Of a DNA stretch of 64,000 nucleotides, positions 12,556-26,033 are shown piece after piece. Numbering within the stretch: the first letter of the stretch is position 1; each line of letters opens with the position of its first letter. The notes below the pieces were generated by a model that saw nothing but the letters and a program-made list of their open reading frames with translations, had not been told where the DNA came from and searched no databases. The translations under genes were made by a program, and so were the position numbers. Source of the DNA: Rusavskia elegans (taxonomy: Eukaryota > Ascomycota > Lecanoromycetes > Teloschistales > Teloschistaceae); assembly GCA_011316305.1 (NCBI GenBank), contig SAUG01000139.1, forward strand, positions 23,757 to 87,756. Reading direction: 5' to 3'.

Positions 12556-13360
12556 CGAGCTTACTCAATGCCGATTGGAGACTGTAGCGGATTTCATTCG
12601 CAGAGCCTAGCTGGCCAGGCATCAAGCAGCTAAAAGGAGACAAGCAGCGGCTGATCCAGATGTAATTCGCGCAGGCCCATATGACAATCAAGAATGAGTT
12701 TGGTGTGATAACCAGACTTCCAAGTCATCAACGTGCGGATACTTGACGAACCTATTGTGCCACTGACATTGTGATGTTGCGTGTATCCACGTGACATCTG
12801 CCTCCCATGTCTTGTCCGATAGCTTTTCATGCATTCTTTGTTCCAAGTCTCCCTTTCTCGATTGTAGCTAGGCCGAAGCTTGAGCGATCATGCGAAATCC
12901 TGTCGAATGTTGTCGCCTTGTCTTGGCGGAGCCGCGCTAACCTCAGCTTCGGATTTTAGGTCCCTTAAATGATGTGCCGCTCTTGGCATGAACTTAACGG
13001 CCACGAATCTGTCGCACAGTCTCCCTTTTTCCACTCCACGGTCCTGCCGACGATTTAGTGCCTACGAACGTCGTGCACAAAGGAGTCGTAGTGGTTGAAT
13101 AAGAAGCTGCAGTCTCGTATACTGGGTAGAATGACGGCACGTGCTACCGTTCACCGGTTCAAGCGCGGTGGCGCCGGAAAAGGTACTTAGAATAGAGTGA
13201 CAGCTCTACTACGCGGTAGGTCCCGTCTCCCGACGCCCTACGGCCACCGTTGCTAGCCGCCAACCTCGTCGTCGTAATATTATCGTCACAAGAGCAGCAC
13301 CCAAGAGACGTGGTATAAAACAAAACTTTATTTATTGTACTAACTGTAATTATAAAGAAG
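12556..13360. other. Intergenic DNA up to a sharp AT-rich boundary
   Basis: Composition is balanced until about 13300 and then changes abruptly to AT-rich DNA at about 13315-13370. I see no supported gene. An open stretch on the minus strand at 12630-12830 has no good start context or recognisable product. Confidence 0.5.
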
Positions 13361-14461
13361 AAAAACAATTTGAAAAATTTAAATCTTGATTAAATATTTA
13401 AATTGAAATTTTATAAAAGATTTTCATTTTATTTTTGATAGATGAATTTATTACTATTAAAATTTTATAATTTACTTTAATAATTACTATTACTTTTTAT
13501 TATTCGATTTTCAATAGATTTTTATAAATATATAGATTTTTTTTAAATGATTGTTTTTAAAATAAATTTGAGTTTAATATTTTTAATATATATTATTAAC
13601 CTTGTTTACGGCAACGGTTATTTTAATTTATATAAAGGAATTTATAATTGTTAATAAAATATAAATAAGAAAAAATCTATAATATAGTTAATTGTTTTTA
13701 TTTAATTGTTTTCTATTTTTTTTAATTATATATTGACCTATTTTCTTGACGTCGTTAAAAAAAATAAAAAAAAAATATTATTTTTATAATAAACTATTAT
13801 CTTCGAAATGATTAATTATAATAAAATTTCTATTATATATCTTCTATAATCTATATTTAAACGCTTTATTAAATTATTAAAATCTTTTTCAGCCCTCGTA
13901 GTTTTGAAAGAATTACTAGCTAGTATATCAGCTATTGCAGCTAGAAATTTAAATCCGTTAATTAAAATAGAAGAAAATAGAAAAGTCGAATAACGCGTTT
14001 TGAAAATAGTAAAAAAAAAAACTTTTGTTATATTTAATATAAATTAATTCAACTATTGATAAAATGATCGTCGTCCGAAAATATAGCTATAGTTATTACG
14101 GATATAAAAAACTTTTACTATCTAAATTTGTTTATAACAATAGTTATTTTCAAAAATATTTAAATACGTAAAAAACTATAGATTTATAGTACTAAAAAAA
14201 GTAATAAAATTTACCAATACGAAATTAATTTATTTAAAAAATTCTCTATATAAAATAAATTATAGATAGAAAAATATATTATTTCACGAAATATATTTAG
14301 AAAAAAATTTCTAAAAATCAATATCTACTTTATATAAATTGAAATATATATTTTACTACTGTATCTTCGATGGTAATTTACTAAAATTTAATGTATTTAC
14401 CGAATTATTAGTTTATCGGATATTCAAATTGAAAACAAATTTATTTAATTAACGATATTTC
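13361..14461. repeat. AT-rich DNA with repeat C, copy 1
   Basis: From about 13590 to 14430 the sequence matches repeat C (best copy 32920-33830). Shared anchors are a TTTACGGCAACGGTTATT-like start and a central AGCGCGTTTTAAAA-like segment (here AACGCGTTTTGAAAA). It is strongly eroded. The 3.3-kb LTR element follows directly, inserted at ATTTC (14457-14461). Confidence 0.6.
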
Positions 14462-17400
14462 TGTTACGTCTACGATTCTACAGAGGTTCCTAGAAAGATT
14501 AGTTAGGCAAGCGAGCCTAATTATCTATAGCCGCCCGTAGCCGCTATAGCCGCCCTTTTTAGCGGGACTTTTAATAGATAGTTATCTATCGGCTCTTATA
14601 GCTATTTTTACTATATATATCGCTTATTATTCCTATAGATAGTTTCTTTCTTTAGTCGTTAATATAATTATTAAATATATTTCTACTATTCTCTTCTTAA
14701 TTACTTTATAATAAAGAGACCTTATAATATTATAACTATATTTCTATAGCTATATAGTATTAATTATAATAACCTATACTAGAATTTCTTTACTATTTAA
14801 TAGTTTAGACTATATCTATAGCTATAGCTAGGCTCGAATATAATATTATCTAATATATAGGGATATTAGATTTTAATAACTTATTATATTAATCTCGTTA
14901 TCCCGTTCTATAGATCGAAGCGATACTATTAAAATAGTAATACTAAATATCTATAAAGGAAATAAAAGATCTTTAAAACTATAGATTATTTAGATAAATA
15001 TCTATTTTATATTATATATAAACTAATTTCTAAATAAAGTAATTAAAATTCTATTTATAATATTATATCTAGAAGAGACTGCCTTTAATTAAATATAGCC
15101 CCGAATAGAAAATTACCTCGATAATCCGGAAAAATAGAAAAAAGATAAAATAATATAGAGTTTTTATACCTTTAGTAATTTTATTATAGCTATAAAAAAA
15201 GCCTACGGAAATAATAATAAAAATAGGGTAATAGATAGAAAACTAATAGTTCTAAAATAGTAGAAGTCGGTAGCTATCTATACTATTTAGTTTAGAACGT
15301 TAGCTTATAAAATAGACTAGAAAAACTTAGTTTTAAAAGCCTACTTCTATAAAGAACTTTAGATAAAAGTTGAAAAAGCTATAGTAGTAATTAGGAAACT
15401 AGATTTATTAATAGATCTTATTAAATTTATAATAAAAATCGATACTAGATAGTATAAAATATATTTAGATAAATAGGCGTATAGTAAAATAGGACCTGCT
15501 AAAAGAAAACCTAGAAAAGACCCGATAGAGTTCGATACGACCGAGACTAAAGAATTATAAATTAAAGTTTATTACTTATATAGAAAAATAGAATATTTTA
15601 AAAAAAATTATTTAATTAAAGAAATAATTAAAATATCCGAATTTTTTTTTAAAATAATAGAGGAATTATCTAATAAATATATAGCGAAAAGCTAGTTAGC
15701 CTATTATAATATTAATTACTCTTTCTATTTATTAGATAAAGAAGGAATAGAATAGTACTTTAAAAAACCGAAGACAGTATAAAAAACGAGGCTAATATTC
15801 GATTTTAAACTATATAAAACTAAAAAACCCCTTATAGTAGTATTTAAAATAAAATCGGAGGTTAATAAATAATAGCTCTTATAAATAGAAAGAAAGATAA
15901 TAAAGTTATAAAAGGATTCTATAATAAAATTAAGGGATATTTTTATAGATAAATAATAAAAAATAATAGAATCTTTAATATCGAAGTTAAAATAAAGTAT
16001 AGACTAGTCGGAACGATAAACTTTACTATAATTAAAAACTAGAAAAGTAATATTATTTTAAGAAATAAGTAGAAAGAATTAATTTTAGAAAAATTAATAA
16101 AAAAAAATACCGTCGGTAAAAAAAAAGAACTATAAACGATATATTTTTTAGCCTATAAAAATCTTTTATATAAAGAAATTAAAGATTTAGATATAAAATT
16201 TAAAGAAAGTAGAAAAGTTTAGAAAATAAAAATCTAGAAGGAATACTATTACTTGTTTTAATAATTTATTTAAAAATATAATAAAAGTAGAAAAATAATC
16301 TAATAGCTTTAGATAAACTATATTAGAAAAATATACTAGAGTATAGTTAAAGCTATAAGTAAAATTAAATACTACGAACTAATCTAGATAAATTAGAATA
16401 AAAGAATACTAGACCTAATATTAAGTATTTATCCGAAGATTAATAAATTTAACTAGTATCTATCTTTATTATTATAGGATAAGATAGTAGCTAAAAAACT
16501 AGATTTAGCTAGGCTATCGGAAAAATCTAAAGTAACTTATAATATAGATATATAACTCGGACGCTAAAAATAATAGAAAAAAAGCCTTTTACTAGACTTT
16601 TTTTATAAATCTGTAGTTTTTAAAGGTTAAAAAAAATTAAATTCTTTTAAAAACCGATCTAGATTATCCGAATTAAACGTAGATATCGATTTAATAGACA
16701 CTTTTTACGCGGCTAATATAAAACTAATAGAGGAATAGAATATAACCGGATTATTAAATTTATTAAAATAAAAAAGTACGCGTTATTTCTAAATAATAAA
16801 ATTACTTTTATATTTATCTAAAGCGCGATAATAAATAATAAAATACTTTTATTTATTAAAGAGTCGGCGGAGATCCGACTTTTAAGTTAGATATTTATTA
16901 CGAATTTCCTTTTTAGAATTAAAAAAAGATTCGATACAATAGTAAACTTTAGAATATTTATTAAAAATACCCGCGATATTAGAATAAAATTTATTTTTTT
17001 TATTTTTAAAACGCTTCTTTATATAGGTTAGTAGAAATAGAGAAATAAAAGAATATAAGATATAAGTAGTATTAGATATTAAAAGGTCGTAAAATTTCTA
17101 AGCCCGGGTATATTTATTATAAATATTACTATTAACCTCGACTTTATATTCTTTTAAAAGATTATAGATATATAAAAAATAAGAAAAAGATATTATAACC
17201 CTTTTTAACTAGATATAGTAAAATAACTTTAGTCGATTTTCCTTTCGAGAACGTATAATAGAGGTATTAATAAAATAAAAAAGAAGAGAAAAGAAAACCC
17301 TTTTTATATCTCGTAGATAGATTTTACGCTAGATAAAAAGCGATATAGGGGAGGTTATATTATATCTATAATTCTATAGAAATTCCTAGAAAAATTAGTT

Positions 17401-17766
17401 AGATAAGCGAATCTAATTATCTATAGCCGCCTATAGCTATTATAGCCGCCTTTTTTAACGGAACTTTTAGTAGACGGCTATTTATTAGCGTTTATAGCTA
17501 CTTTTACTATATATATCGTTTATTACTTTTAAATATAGTTTCTCTTGTTAGTTATTAATATAATTATTAAATATATCTCTACTATTCTCTTTTTAATTAT
17601 TTTATAATAAAGATACTTCGTAATATCGTAACCGTACTTCTATAGCTATATAGAATTAGTTACGATAATCTATACTAGAACTCCCTTACTATTTAGTAGC
17701 TCGGACTACGTCTACGGCTATAGCTAAGCTCGAGCGTAACGCCTTCTGATATACAGGGACGTTACA
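14462..17766 (+). mobile_element. Complete short LTR element, copy 1 (3.3 kb, no pol)
   Basis: Two LTRs (14462 to about 14870 and 17358-17766) flank a ~2.5-kb interior, and the perfect 5-bp duplication ATTTC sits at 14457-14461 and 17767-17771. A purine run (AGGGGAGG) just before the right LTR looks like a polypurine tract and gives plus orientation. At about 15565-15612 the frame reads YYLYRKIEYFKKNYL, which fits a retroviral-type zinc knuckle (Cx2Cx4Hx4C) with each Cys/His turned to Tyr by C-to-T change. No reverse transcriptase or integrase motif was found, and the interior is too short for them. This is therefore a Gag-only, non-autonomous element (TR-GAG-like), and it is dead. Confidence 0.85.
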
Positions 17767-17771
17767 ATTTC

Positions 17772-18236
17772 AAATATATAATTTATTCCATTAGCTATTT
17801 CGATTTATTTTCTATATTTTAATCGACGAAATTTTCAACAAGGCAGCTATATATATTTGAAATCGATAAAAATCTATTTAAATCTATTAAATCTTTTAAA
17901 TCTAAAAAAAAGTTTATTTTTTTTAAAATTTAATTTTTTTGAAATTTAATTTCCGAAAATAGATTTTTGGATTTTAATATATCTACGAAAAAATATATTA
18001 TAAAATTCAAAACTAATAGTAATATTTAAAATATAGCGATTTTTAAAAATTTAATTCGAAAGTATAAATTTTTTTAAATTTCGTAAACTTGAAATAGCGA
18101 TTTAATTACTATTATTTACGCTCTTTAACGTTTTAAACGAGTCTATTCGTAAAAACGATAGAAGTAAAAAGTCGAAAGCGTATCGCTAGATCGTTAAAAT
18201 TCAAAATACTTTCGAAAAATTAAAACGTACTTTGGA
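17772..18236. repeat. Degenerate AT-rich DNA between two LTR elements
   Basis: This stretch is low in complexity with many runs of A and T. It presumably continues the repeat into which copy 1 inserted. No element or gene was recognised. Confidence 0.5.
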
Positions 18237-18241
18237 TACGG

Positions 18242-18692
18242 TGCTATAGAGCTACCTGGGAATCTAGTATTTCCAAAAGTTGATTAGATTTATTAGTATA
18301 TCTATAAATAAAGGTATAACGGATAATTGTTTAAATTAGATTATAAATAAGTTAATTTAATTACTAGAGCAGTATATAGCGATAACTAATAAATTAAATA
18401 TAAGCTATAAAGATATCGAGTTCGAGATTTATATAGATAAATAAAATCTTCTACTACTTGGATTATTTATTAACTAAAATGATTATACCAGCTCTATTTT
18501 ATAATATTTATTTACTAAAACTATTAAAATTAAAATACTAATAGTATTTATTTATTAAAACTACTAAAATACTTCTTAGTACTAATTTATAGACTGTTCT
18601 ATATATCTTTATCTATCGAGGCGTAATGGGAAATCCAGCGCCGTACTAAATACTACTACGTTCCCCGAAGTATACCGCCCGTGTTTATAATA
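18242..18692 (-). repeat. 3' LTR of the gypsy element
   Basis: It begins TGCTATAGAGCTACC and ends TTTATAATA, and pairs with the copy at 24405-24856. It retains GC-rich stretches (AAATCCAGCGCCGTACTAAA) shared by both LTRs. Confidence 0.88.
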
Positions 18693-21600
18693 CTAGGTCT
18701 CTTCTTTAGATTTTTTATCCTAAAAAACCTTCTATCCTTCTTTTTTATAAGTAAAAGAAAAAGGTTATTAACTAAAAATCGTTATAAAAAAATCCTATTA
18801 TTAAATATCGGTATTTTAGCTATACGTTTCTATCGGAACTATTTCTAGTCGGATAAATTTTATTATATTAGCAAAGATTCTAAAAAGTATATTAGTTATA
18901 TAAAATAAATCTATCTTTATAGCCTTACTTTAATAGATACTACGCGTTAGCGTCGTCTTAAAAATAAACGTAAAAAGTTAAAAAAGAAATTATATAAAAT
19001 ATATATAAAGTGATAACGTCTACTTCATTAATTAGATTATATTAAAAAAGAGCAGCGTATTATAGTTAATAGTAAACTATAAAATATCGAAGAATTAGCG
19101 CGAAAGAAAGATTCTATAGATCCGTTTTCGTTCGTCGATTTAGATCCTTTTATCGATATAGCTTCCGAGTAGATTATCCTGCCTAGTAATTTTAGCTAGT
19201 CGATAACTTCTTTAATTTCTTTTATAAAAACTATTATAGAGCTTTCTAGTAGTTTACTAAATATTTTTTAAATTTCTAAATATTTTTCGAGGTAAAGTAA
19301 CTTTTCTATTAAATTAAATAATTCTAATCTTCTAATTATAGAATTTTTATAACTATAAAGATATCTTCTTTCTATATTTCGAAATTAAATATCTATTATA
19401 ATAGCGTTTCGGGGTCGGTTGGTTCTAAAAGAAATATATAAAATACCGGGTATACTTTAATATCTTTAAATAAATCGAGTTCGAAATTCTAAAATCCTTT
19501 AATCTCTTTAATTAAAAACAGTCCGACTTTAATATAGTTAAAAATCTTATTTAAAATCTTTATTTTTAGATTTTTTATAAATATATATACTTTATTTCCT
19601 TTTATTAACTAAAGTATTATTTTTTAATTTTTATTATAATAGTTATCCGAATAGTTCTATATTTTTAGAATATTTTTATAGATATTTTTCTAAATCTCGA
19701 TTTTTTAAATCGCTAATTCCGCAAATTTTATAGTAGCGATTATCTAAATAAATTCGGATTCCTTCTACTATCGGCGTAGAACGATATATCTTTTATTATA
19801 TTCGATTTTCTTATATTAAATACTAATTATACTTTTAGTAGGAATAAAATCTAATTATTTTAAATATTATTAAATTAGTACTTTAAATATTATTCTAAAG
19901 TCTAATTAGTACGTTCTATTTATCTATCTATTATCGGATAGAAAATTATTAATATTTTTAATTTAATACTAAATAAAGAAATAAGAATTTTCTAATAATT
20001 TAAAGTAAAGAATTTATTTCTATTATTTATTAATACTTCCGGTAGTCTATAGTATCGAAATAATCAATCGAAGATAATAAATCTAAATTATTCTACTATA
20101 AAATCTTTTTGTAATAGAATTATATAAATATATTTCGTAAATCTATCTACTATATTAAATATCGAATCGTATTTTATATTTATTATCGGATCTTTTAATT
20201 TCGGAAGTTTAATAATAAAGTTTAATATAACTTTTTTCTATAGTAAATCCGGTAGTTTCTAATACTAGATCTTTTTATAACGAGTATATATATTATATTT
20301 ATTTTACTAATAATTAGAATATTTTCTAATATATATTTTAATACGTTATTTTATAATAAGGAAACTAGTAATACTATTATAAAAGTTATATTATCTTTAT
20401 TACGTCTAGATACTTTTATAGTATTCTATTATAGTATTCTTTAATATATTTATTAATTTTATCGTCTAGTATTAATAGTTTTTTTTTTTAATAGAAAACT
20501 ATTTTAAGTCGTCTCTAAATATATATAGTATCGTATTTATCTCGTATTAATTTACTAATAGTAATCTATTTTTATTAATTTTTAAAATATTATTACTAAA
20601 ACTCTATTTTATTTTTATATAATTACTTCTTCGGTTTAAAGTATCTATTTTTCTATTTTCTTTACCTATAATATAGTATATCTTAAATCTATATTAACCG
20701 AAGAATTTAAACTATTATATTTATTTTCTATTAAATTATTTTATTATTATTAAATATAGAAGATTTTTATAATCTATAAAAATTATTTTTTCTAGTAATT
20801 CTTCGATATATACTCTTTATTATTTTAGTAAAGCTATTATTACTAGTAGTTTCTTATTATAGATATTATAAATTTATTCTGCTAGTAATAAATTTCTTAA
20901 TATATATACTACTAGATACTATTTACTATTTTATTATTATAGAAATTATGTATCTATAACTAGATCTAATAAATCTATATCTATTTTTAAAAGTCTTTTT
21001 AAATTAAATATTTTAAATACTAGGTCTTTTATATATTCTTTTTTAAAATCTTTAAATATTTATTATTTTCTTTCCTTTTAATACTTTTTAATAGTATCTT
21101 TTATTAAAGTTATTAGAATAAAAGTTCTTTTAGAATAGTTTTTTATAAACTTTCGATTATAGTTTATAAATCCGAAAAAAACTTTAAATTTTTTTAATAT
21201 TTATTAGTATTTTCTATTCTATAATAGTATTTAATTTATTAGGGTCGATATATAGTCTATAGTACTCTATAATAAATTCTAGAAAGTTAATTTCGTTTTT
21301 ATAGAATTTATATTTTTTTAGTTTAAAATATAAGTTTCTTCTTTCTAGATATTTAAGAACTTTACTAATATATTATTTATATTCTTTACATATTTTAAAA
21401 TAAATTAGAATATTATCGAAGTAGATAATAATAAATATATCTAGAAATTTTTTTAAAATATATTATTAATTATATTCTAATAGATTACCGAAACGTTTAT
21501 AAATTCAAATAGTATAACAATATATTTATAATAATCGTATTATATATAAAAAACTATATTTTATTCTTTTCCGATTTTTATTTATATAAGATTATATACT

Positions 21601-24404
21601 TTTCGAAAATCGAATTTTATAAAATATTTTACCCTAGAAAATCTATTCTAACGCTCGCTAATATTTAGTAGTAGATATCGGTTTTTATTTATAATGTTAT
21701 TTAGCTTTCGGTAATCGATATATAGGCGGAATATTCCGTTCTTTTTCGATATAAAGAGGATCGGATATCCTATCGATAATTAAAATTTTCTAATAAATTC
21801 TTTCTTTATATTTTTATCTAGATATTTATAAAGTATTTCGAGTTCCGTCGCGGATAGTAAATAAATAGGTCGAGATATAAGTTATTTATCTAATTTAATC
21901 TAATTTTATAATTCTATAATTAATATTTAAATAGTATTTTTATAGTTACTTCTTTCTATAATAAATTTATCTAATCTTTATATTTATCTTAAATTATTTC
22001 TAATAGATATTCTATTAACCTTTTATTAAATAATATAGGGTTTTCGAAAGATTTATAATTTTATTTTTTATCTCTATTTTATTAATCCAGCAAATCTCTA
22101 CTAGTATCTAATAAATCGGATCTAAATAGTTTTTAGTCGTCTTTTTTTAAAGCTATAATTTCGCGTTTTATATTCTACTTTTTATTTATCCGAAATCTAT
22201 ATTTCGGTATAGACTAGATATTCCCTATATAGAAATATCGTTAAAAACTAAGTATTTTTTTCTTCTAGTCTATTACTAGATTATAATTTTTTAAATAAAA
22301 AATTCTAAATACGATTTCGTAACTAGTTATCCTAATAATATTAAACTAGAATTTCTTTTAGTACTAGTTAATTATTATTTAGAATAGTATTATTACTTTT
22401 ATAATCTTTCTATCTCTATTGGGTATTTTATTTCTATCAATAACTATTAAATTATATAGATTCTTTTTCTTAATTTAAAGGAATTTTTTCTTTTTAGTTA
22501 AATCCTTTAATATAAAATTTCCGGTTACGCCCGAGTTAATAAATATTTTAATCTTCTATAGTCCGTTATTTATTTCGATAACTATTTTAATTTCGAGTAT
22601 ATATACGTAGCTAGCTAAATTTAGTTACTTTTTCTAGGCTATAAAATTATATACTTATAGTATATCTATTACTATAAAATTTTACTATTTCTCGAATTAT
22701 CGTTTATAATTTTAAATTTTTTATCTTTATAATCTATTTATAAAATATATCTACAGAGTCCTTAATTAAAGATTTTATTTCTTTTTTACTATTCTTTGCA
22801 GTATTTATATATACTATATATAATATATCCAAAATAGTTATAAATATTATAATTTCCGACTTTAATAGATATTATAGAAATACGTCGGCGTAGTTTTAAT
22901 AGATACTATCTAGCTCTATTCTTTTCTAATTTATAGATCCCGTATTTATTATTATAGCAGGCGGTCTAACTAAATAGTACGTATTAGTCTCCTATTATTA
23001 TATTCTTTTATTATAATATCGGTTTAGAAATAATTTTATTTTTAGAGGTATTACTTTCTAGTTCTTTTTCTAATATATTAATAATATCGTTCGTTTTTTA
23101 ATTCTACTAATCGTTCTATGGATATTCGTCGTTAATATATATTCTATAAACGTTTTTAAATCTTTTATAGATTACTATAAATTTTTCCTTTACTAATTCT
23201 TTATTAAAAAAGGCCTAAAAGTACGCTAGTTAAATATCCTCTTTTATAGTTATCTATCTAAAGGCGGCTTTTCTTCTATTTAATTCTATTAATATTTATA
23301 GCGAAATATTATTTATTATTACTTCCTTTAATATTTTATCGTTTTCTATAAATATAAATTTTTTATTTAAACTAGTTTCCTAGGATTTAGAACTACTATT
23401 ATCGTTTTCTAAAATTATTTTTTACTAATTTTTAGATTTTTTTAGCGTAGTATTAAGCTATTATTATTATATTATATTTTATCGATATTCTTTTATAAAA
23501 GAGTCTAGTTTACTATAGTTATAGTATATCTTAGAATTTTTATTCCTTTTACTATTTCTAGGGTTTTTTCTTTTATATCGCTATTATATAAAATCCAGTT
23601 CTATTAGTATCGATCCGAAGTAGCTATTTCAGGATTATTTTTTATTTAAATACTATTTTCTATAGAGCCGTCCCGAATAATATTCCGTATTATCTCGTAG
23701 TTTACTATTATAGCGTTTTTCTACATCTCGTTTATATAGCTTATTATTAAAGTCGATAGATATTTTAATTAGATTATCTAGTTTATTATATACTCGACTA
23801 TTATATATAAATTCGTCCTTTACTTATTTTTTAAATCTTTATCTAAATATTATATATAGAATAATATTATTCCATTTAACTAGTAGTATCTATTTTTTAA
23901 ATCGTACGGTATAATCAAATATTATATTCTTCTATTAAAGGTATTAAATAAAGCGTTTAGTAGTTTAGATTTTATTTAAAATTCTAAAGATCTTACGAAT
24001 AGCTTTTTTAAACTTTATAAATTATATAAAAATACGTTTATTATTTTCGTTATTATCTTTATATTATTAAAGGAAAGGTTTTATCTAGTACTAGACTCGT
24101 TTTTAAAGGTAGAATATAGTAAAAAATGTTTTCTTTTTTTCGGATATAGGATAGAATATAAAGTATATATCTAATTATACGCGCCAATCTTTTAGTTTAT
24201 TATAATTTCTATAGTATTTATTAGATATATTAATTTTAATACTATAAAAGTATTAGTTAGTTGAAGGAATATTTTTATTTTTATTATTATCTTTTATCTA
24301 GATTTCTTTTTCTTTAAATTTAGACTATTTTACTATATAGCTAGAGTTATTTAGGGTAAAAGTTTAATATTAACCTGTGATAGATATTCTAAAGATATTT
24401 AAAT

Positions 24405-24856
24405 TACTATAAAGCTATCTAGGGGTCTGGTATCTCTAAAAGTTAATTAGATATATTAGTATATCTATAAATAAAGATATAACGGATAATTATTTAAATT
24501 AAAATTAAAAATAAATTAGTTTAATTACTAGAGTAGTATATATCGATAACTAATAAATTAAATACGAGCTATAAAAGCGTCGAGTTCGGGATTTATATAG
24601 ATAAATAAAATCTTCTACTATCTAGGTTATTTATTAATTAAAATAACTAAATTAGTTCTATTTTATAGTATTTACTTATTAAAATTACTAAGATTAAAGT
24701 ATTTATAGTATTTATTTACTAAAACTACTAAAATATTCTTTAGTATTAATATCGAGGCTGTCTTATATATCCTTGCCTATCGAAGCGTAATAGGAAATCC
24801 AGCGCCGTACTAAATACTACCGCGTTCCCGGAAGCACGCCGCCCGTACTTATAATA
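24405..24856 (-). repeat. 5' LTR of the gypsy element
   Basis: It begins TACTATAAAGCTATC and ends CTTATAATA. Differences from the left LTR are mainly C/T and G/A transitions, as RIP produces after insertion. Confidence 0.88.
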
Positions 24857-24964
24857 TACGGCTAGAATACTATAGTAATTCAATTTAAAAAAGAAATCAA
24901 TATTAAAACTAATACTTTTAAAATCGAAAATCGCTAAATTTATAATTAATCTAACGATAGTAAT

Positions 24965-25360
24965 TAGACTGGCCGGTTCGGATCGAGTTTCTATCGAACC
25001 GTCGGATACCCGATTCGATTTTAGTAACCCGACTCGAATCCGATAGGATAAAATATTATATTTATGATATTATTATTTTAATATTTTAATAAAAATAATA
25101 TATTTAGGTAATATATTTTCTCGATTTGGAATCTTTCTAGCTAACGTGGTTAATTAATTATATTCTTTTTAGTAAATTCGTATTAAAGTTATATTAGCTT
25201 TATACTTTTATACTAGGGCTCAGCGGTTTTAACGGGACGGATCGAATTATAATTTAAAACCCGAAATCCGATTAGATCGGGTTGTAGTTTAGTCTAACCC
25301 GATTCGAGTCGAATCGGGTTAGCTAATCTAGGTTCGAAATCCGACCCGACGGCCAGTCTA
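24965..25360 (-). mobile_element. hAT-like MITE copy 2 (396 bp)
   Basis: It has clear termini TAGACTGGCCG and CGGCCAGTCTA, with the subterminal CGGGTCGGAT-type words seen in the other copies. It is reversed relative to the copy at 40133. No matching 8-bp flanks were found. The DNA to the right (25361-25462) resembles the end of another family member (ending TAGTCAGTCCA), so this copy may sit inside, or have recombined with, an older one. Confidence 0.7.
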
Positions 25361-25540
25361 GATTAGATTATCCGAATCGCTAAAAACTCGGATCGAATTA
25401 AATCGATTCGTTAAAATTCGGTAAATTTCTAATATATCGACGGGAACTCGTATCGATGTAGTCAGTCCAATTCTATCTATTTGATTGATTAAAAAATAGA
25501 TAAAAACTTTATATAGAATTTTTATTTTCTAAATTAAATT

Positions 25541-25672
25541 AGCGCGCTAAAGTTTCGATATGGATTATATAATCTATATTTTTCTAACGCGAACTTTCAG
25601 AGCGATCTACGCGCTAAAGCTTCGATATAAATTATTTAATCTATATTCTTTCAGCGCGAGCTTTCAAAACGA
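25541..25672. repeat. Two-unit tandem repeat of about 66 bp
   Basis: Two adjacent units share CGCGCTAAAG(C/T)TTCGATAT, a central AATCTATATT and a terminal GCG(A/C)G(A/C)(A/G)CTTTC. Each unit is itself roughly palindromic. The rest of 25463-25924 is plain AT-rich DNA. Confidence 0.5.
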
Positions 25673-25924
25673 ATCAGATAATTACTATTTGAATTTATTT
25701 AAACTGCAGTATATATTTAAATAATCAAAGGTTTAGTATTATATCGCTTCTTTATATAACGTTTTCGAATGAATTACATTTTAAATAGGCGTATATTTAA
25801 AGAGCCTAGAGAACTTTTTTTAAAATCTAAAAATTTTAAAAATTAGCAGAATTTTTCTTTTATATATTTTTATTTGAAATTATATTTTAATATATTTCTC
25901 TATATATCTACTTTCAATTTTATA

Positions 25925-26033
25925 TACGACAGCGATTGTTATATCTTACGTATAAAGAAATTTTTAAAACTAAAAGTATATAATTTATAAAATATATTTA
26001 CCAACATTGTTTAATATTTCTATTTAATAATTT
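25925..26033. repeat. Repeat C, copy 2, left part
   Basis: It contains ATATACGACAGCGATTGTTAT and ACGTATAAAGAAATTTTTA, the start of repeat C. It is interrupted at AATTT (26029-26033) by the LTR element; the remainder is at 29215-29798. Confidence 0.65.

Larger units (their letters stand above)
18242..24856 (-). mobile_element. Complete but RIP-killed Ty3/gypsy retrotransposon (6.6 kb)
   Basis: The LTRs at 18242-18692 and 24405-24856 (about 451 bp) are homologous along their length. The 5-bp duplication TACGG (18237-18241 and 24857-24861) is perfect. The coding strand is minus. The zinc knuckle remnant lies at about 23482-23537 and reads YYNYSKLDSFIKEY, i.e. CCHC with Cys to Tyr. Reverse transcriptase lies at about 21682-21772 (PILFISKKNGIFRLYIDYRK, the gypsy PKKNGxxRxCIDYRxLN motif). 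The catalytic box lies at about 21411-21447 (FIIIYFDNILIY, from YLDD). A purine-rich tract adjoins the left LTR, as expected for the 3' end of a minus-strand element. Many stops are present, so no product is possible. Confidence 0.92.
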
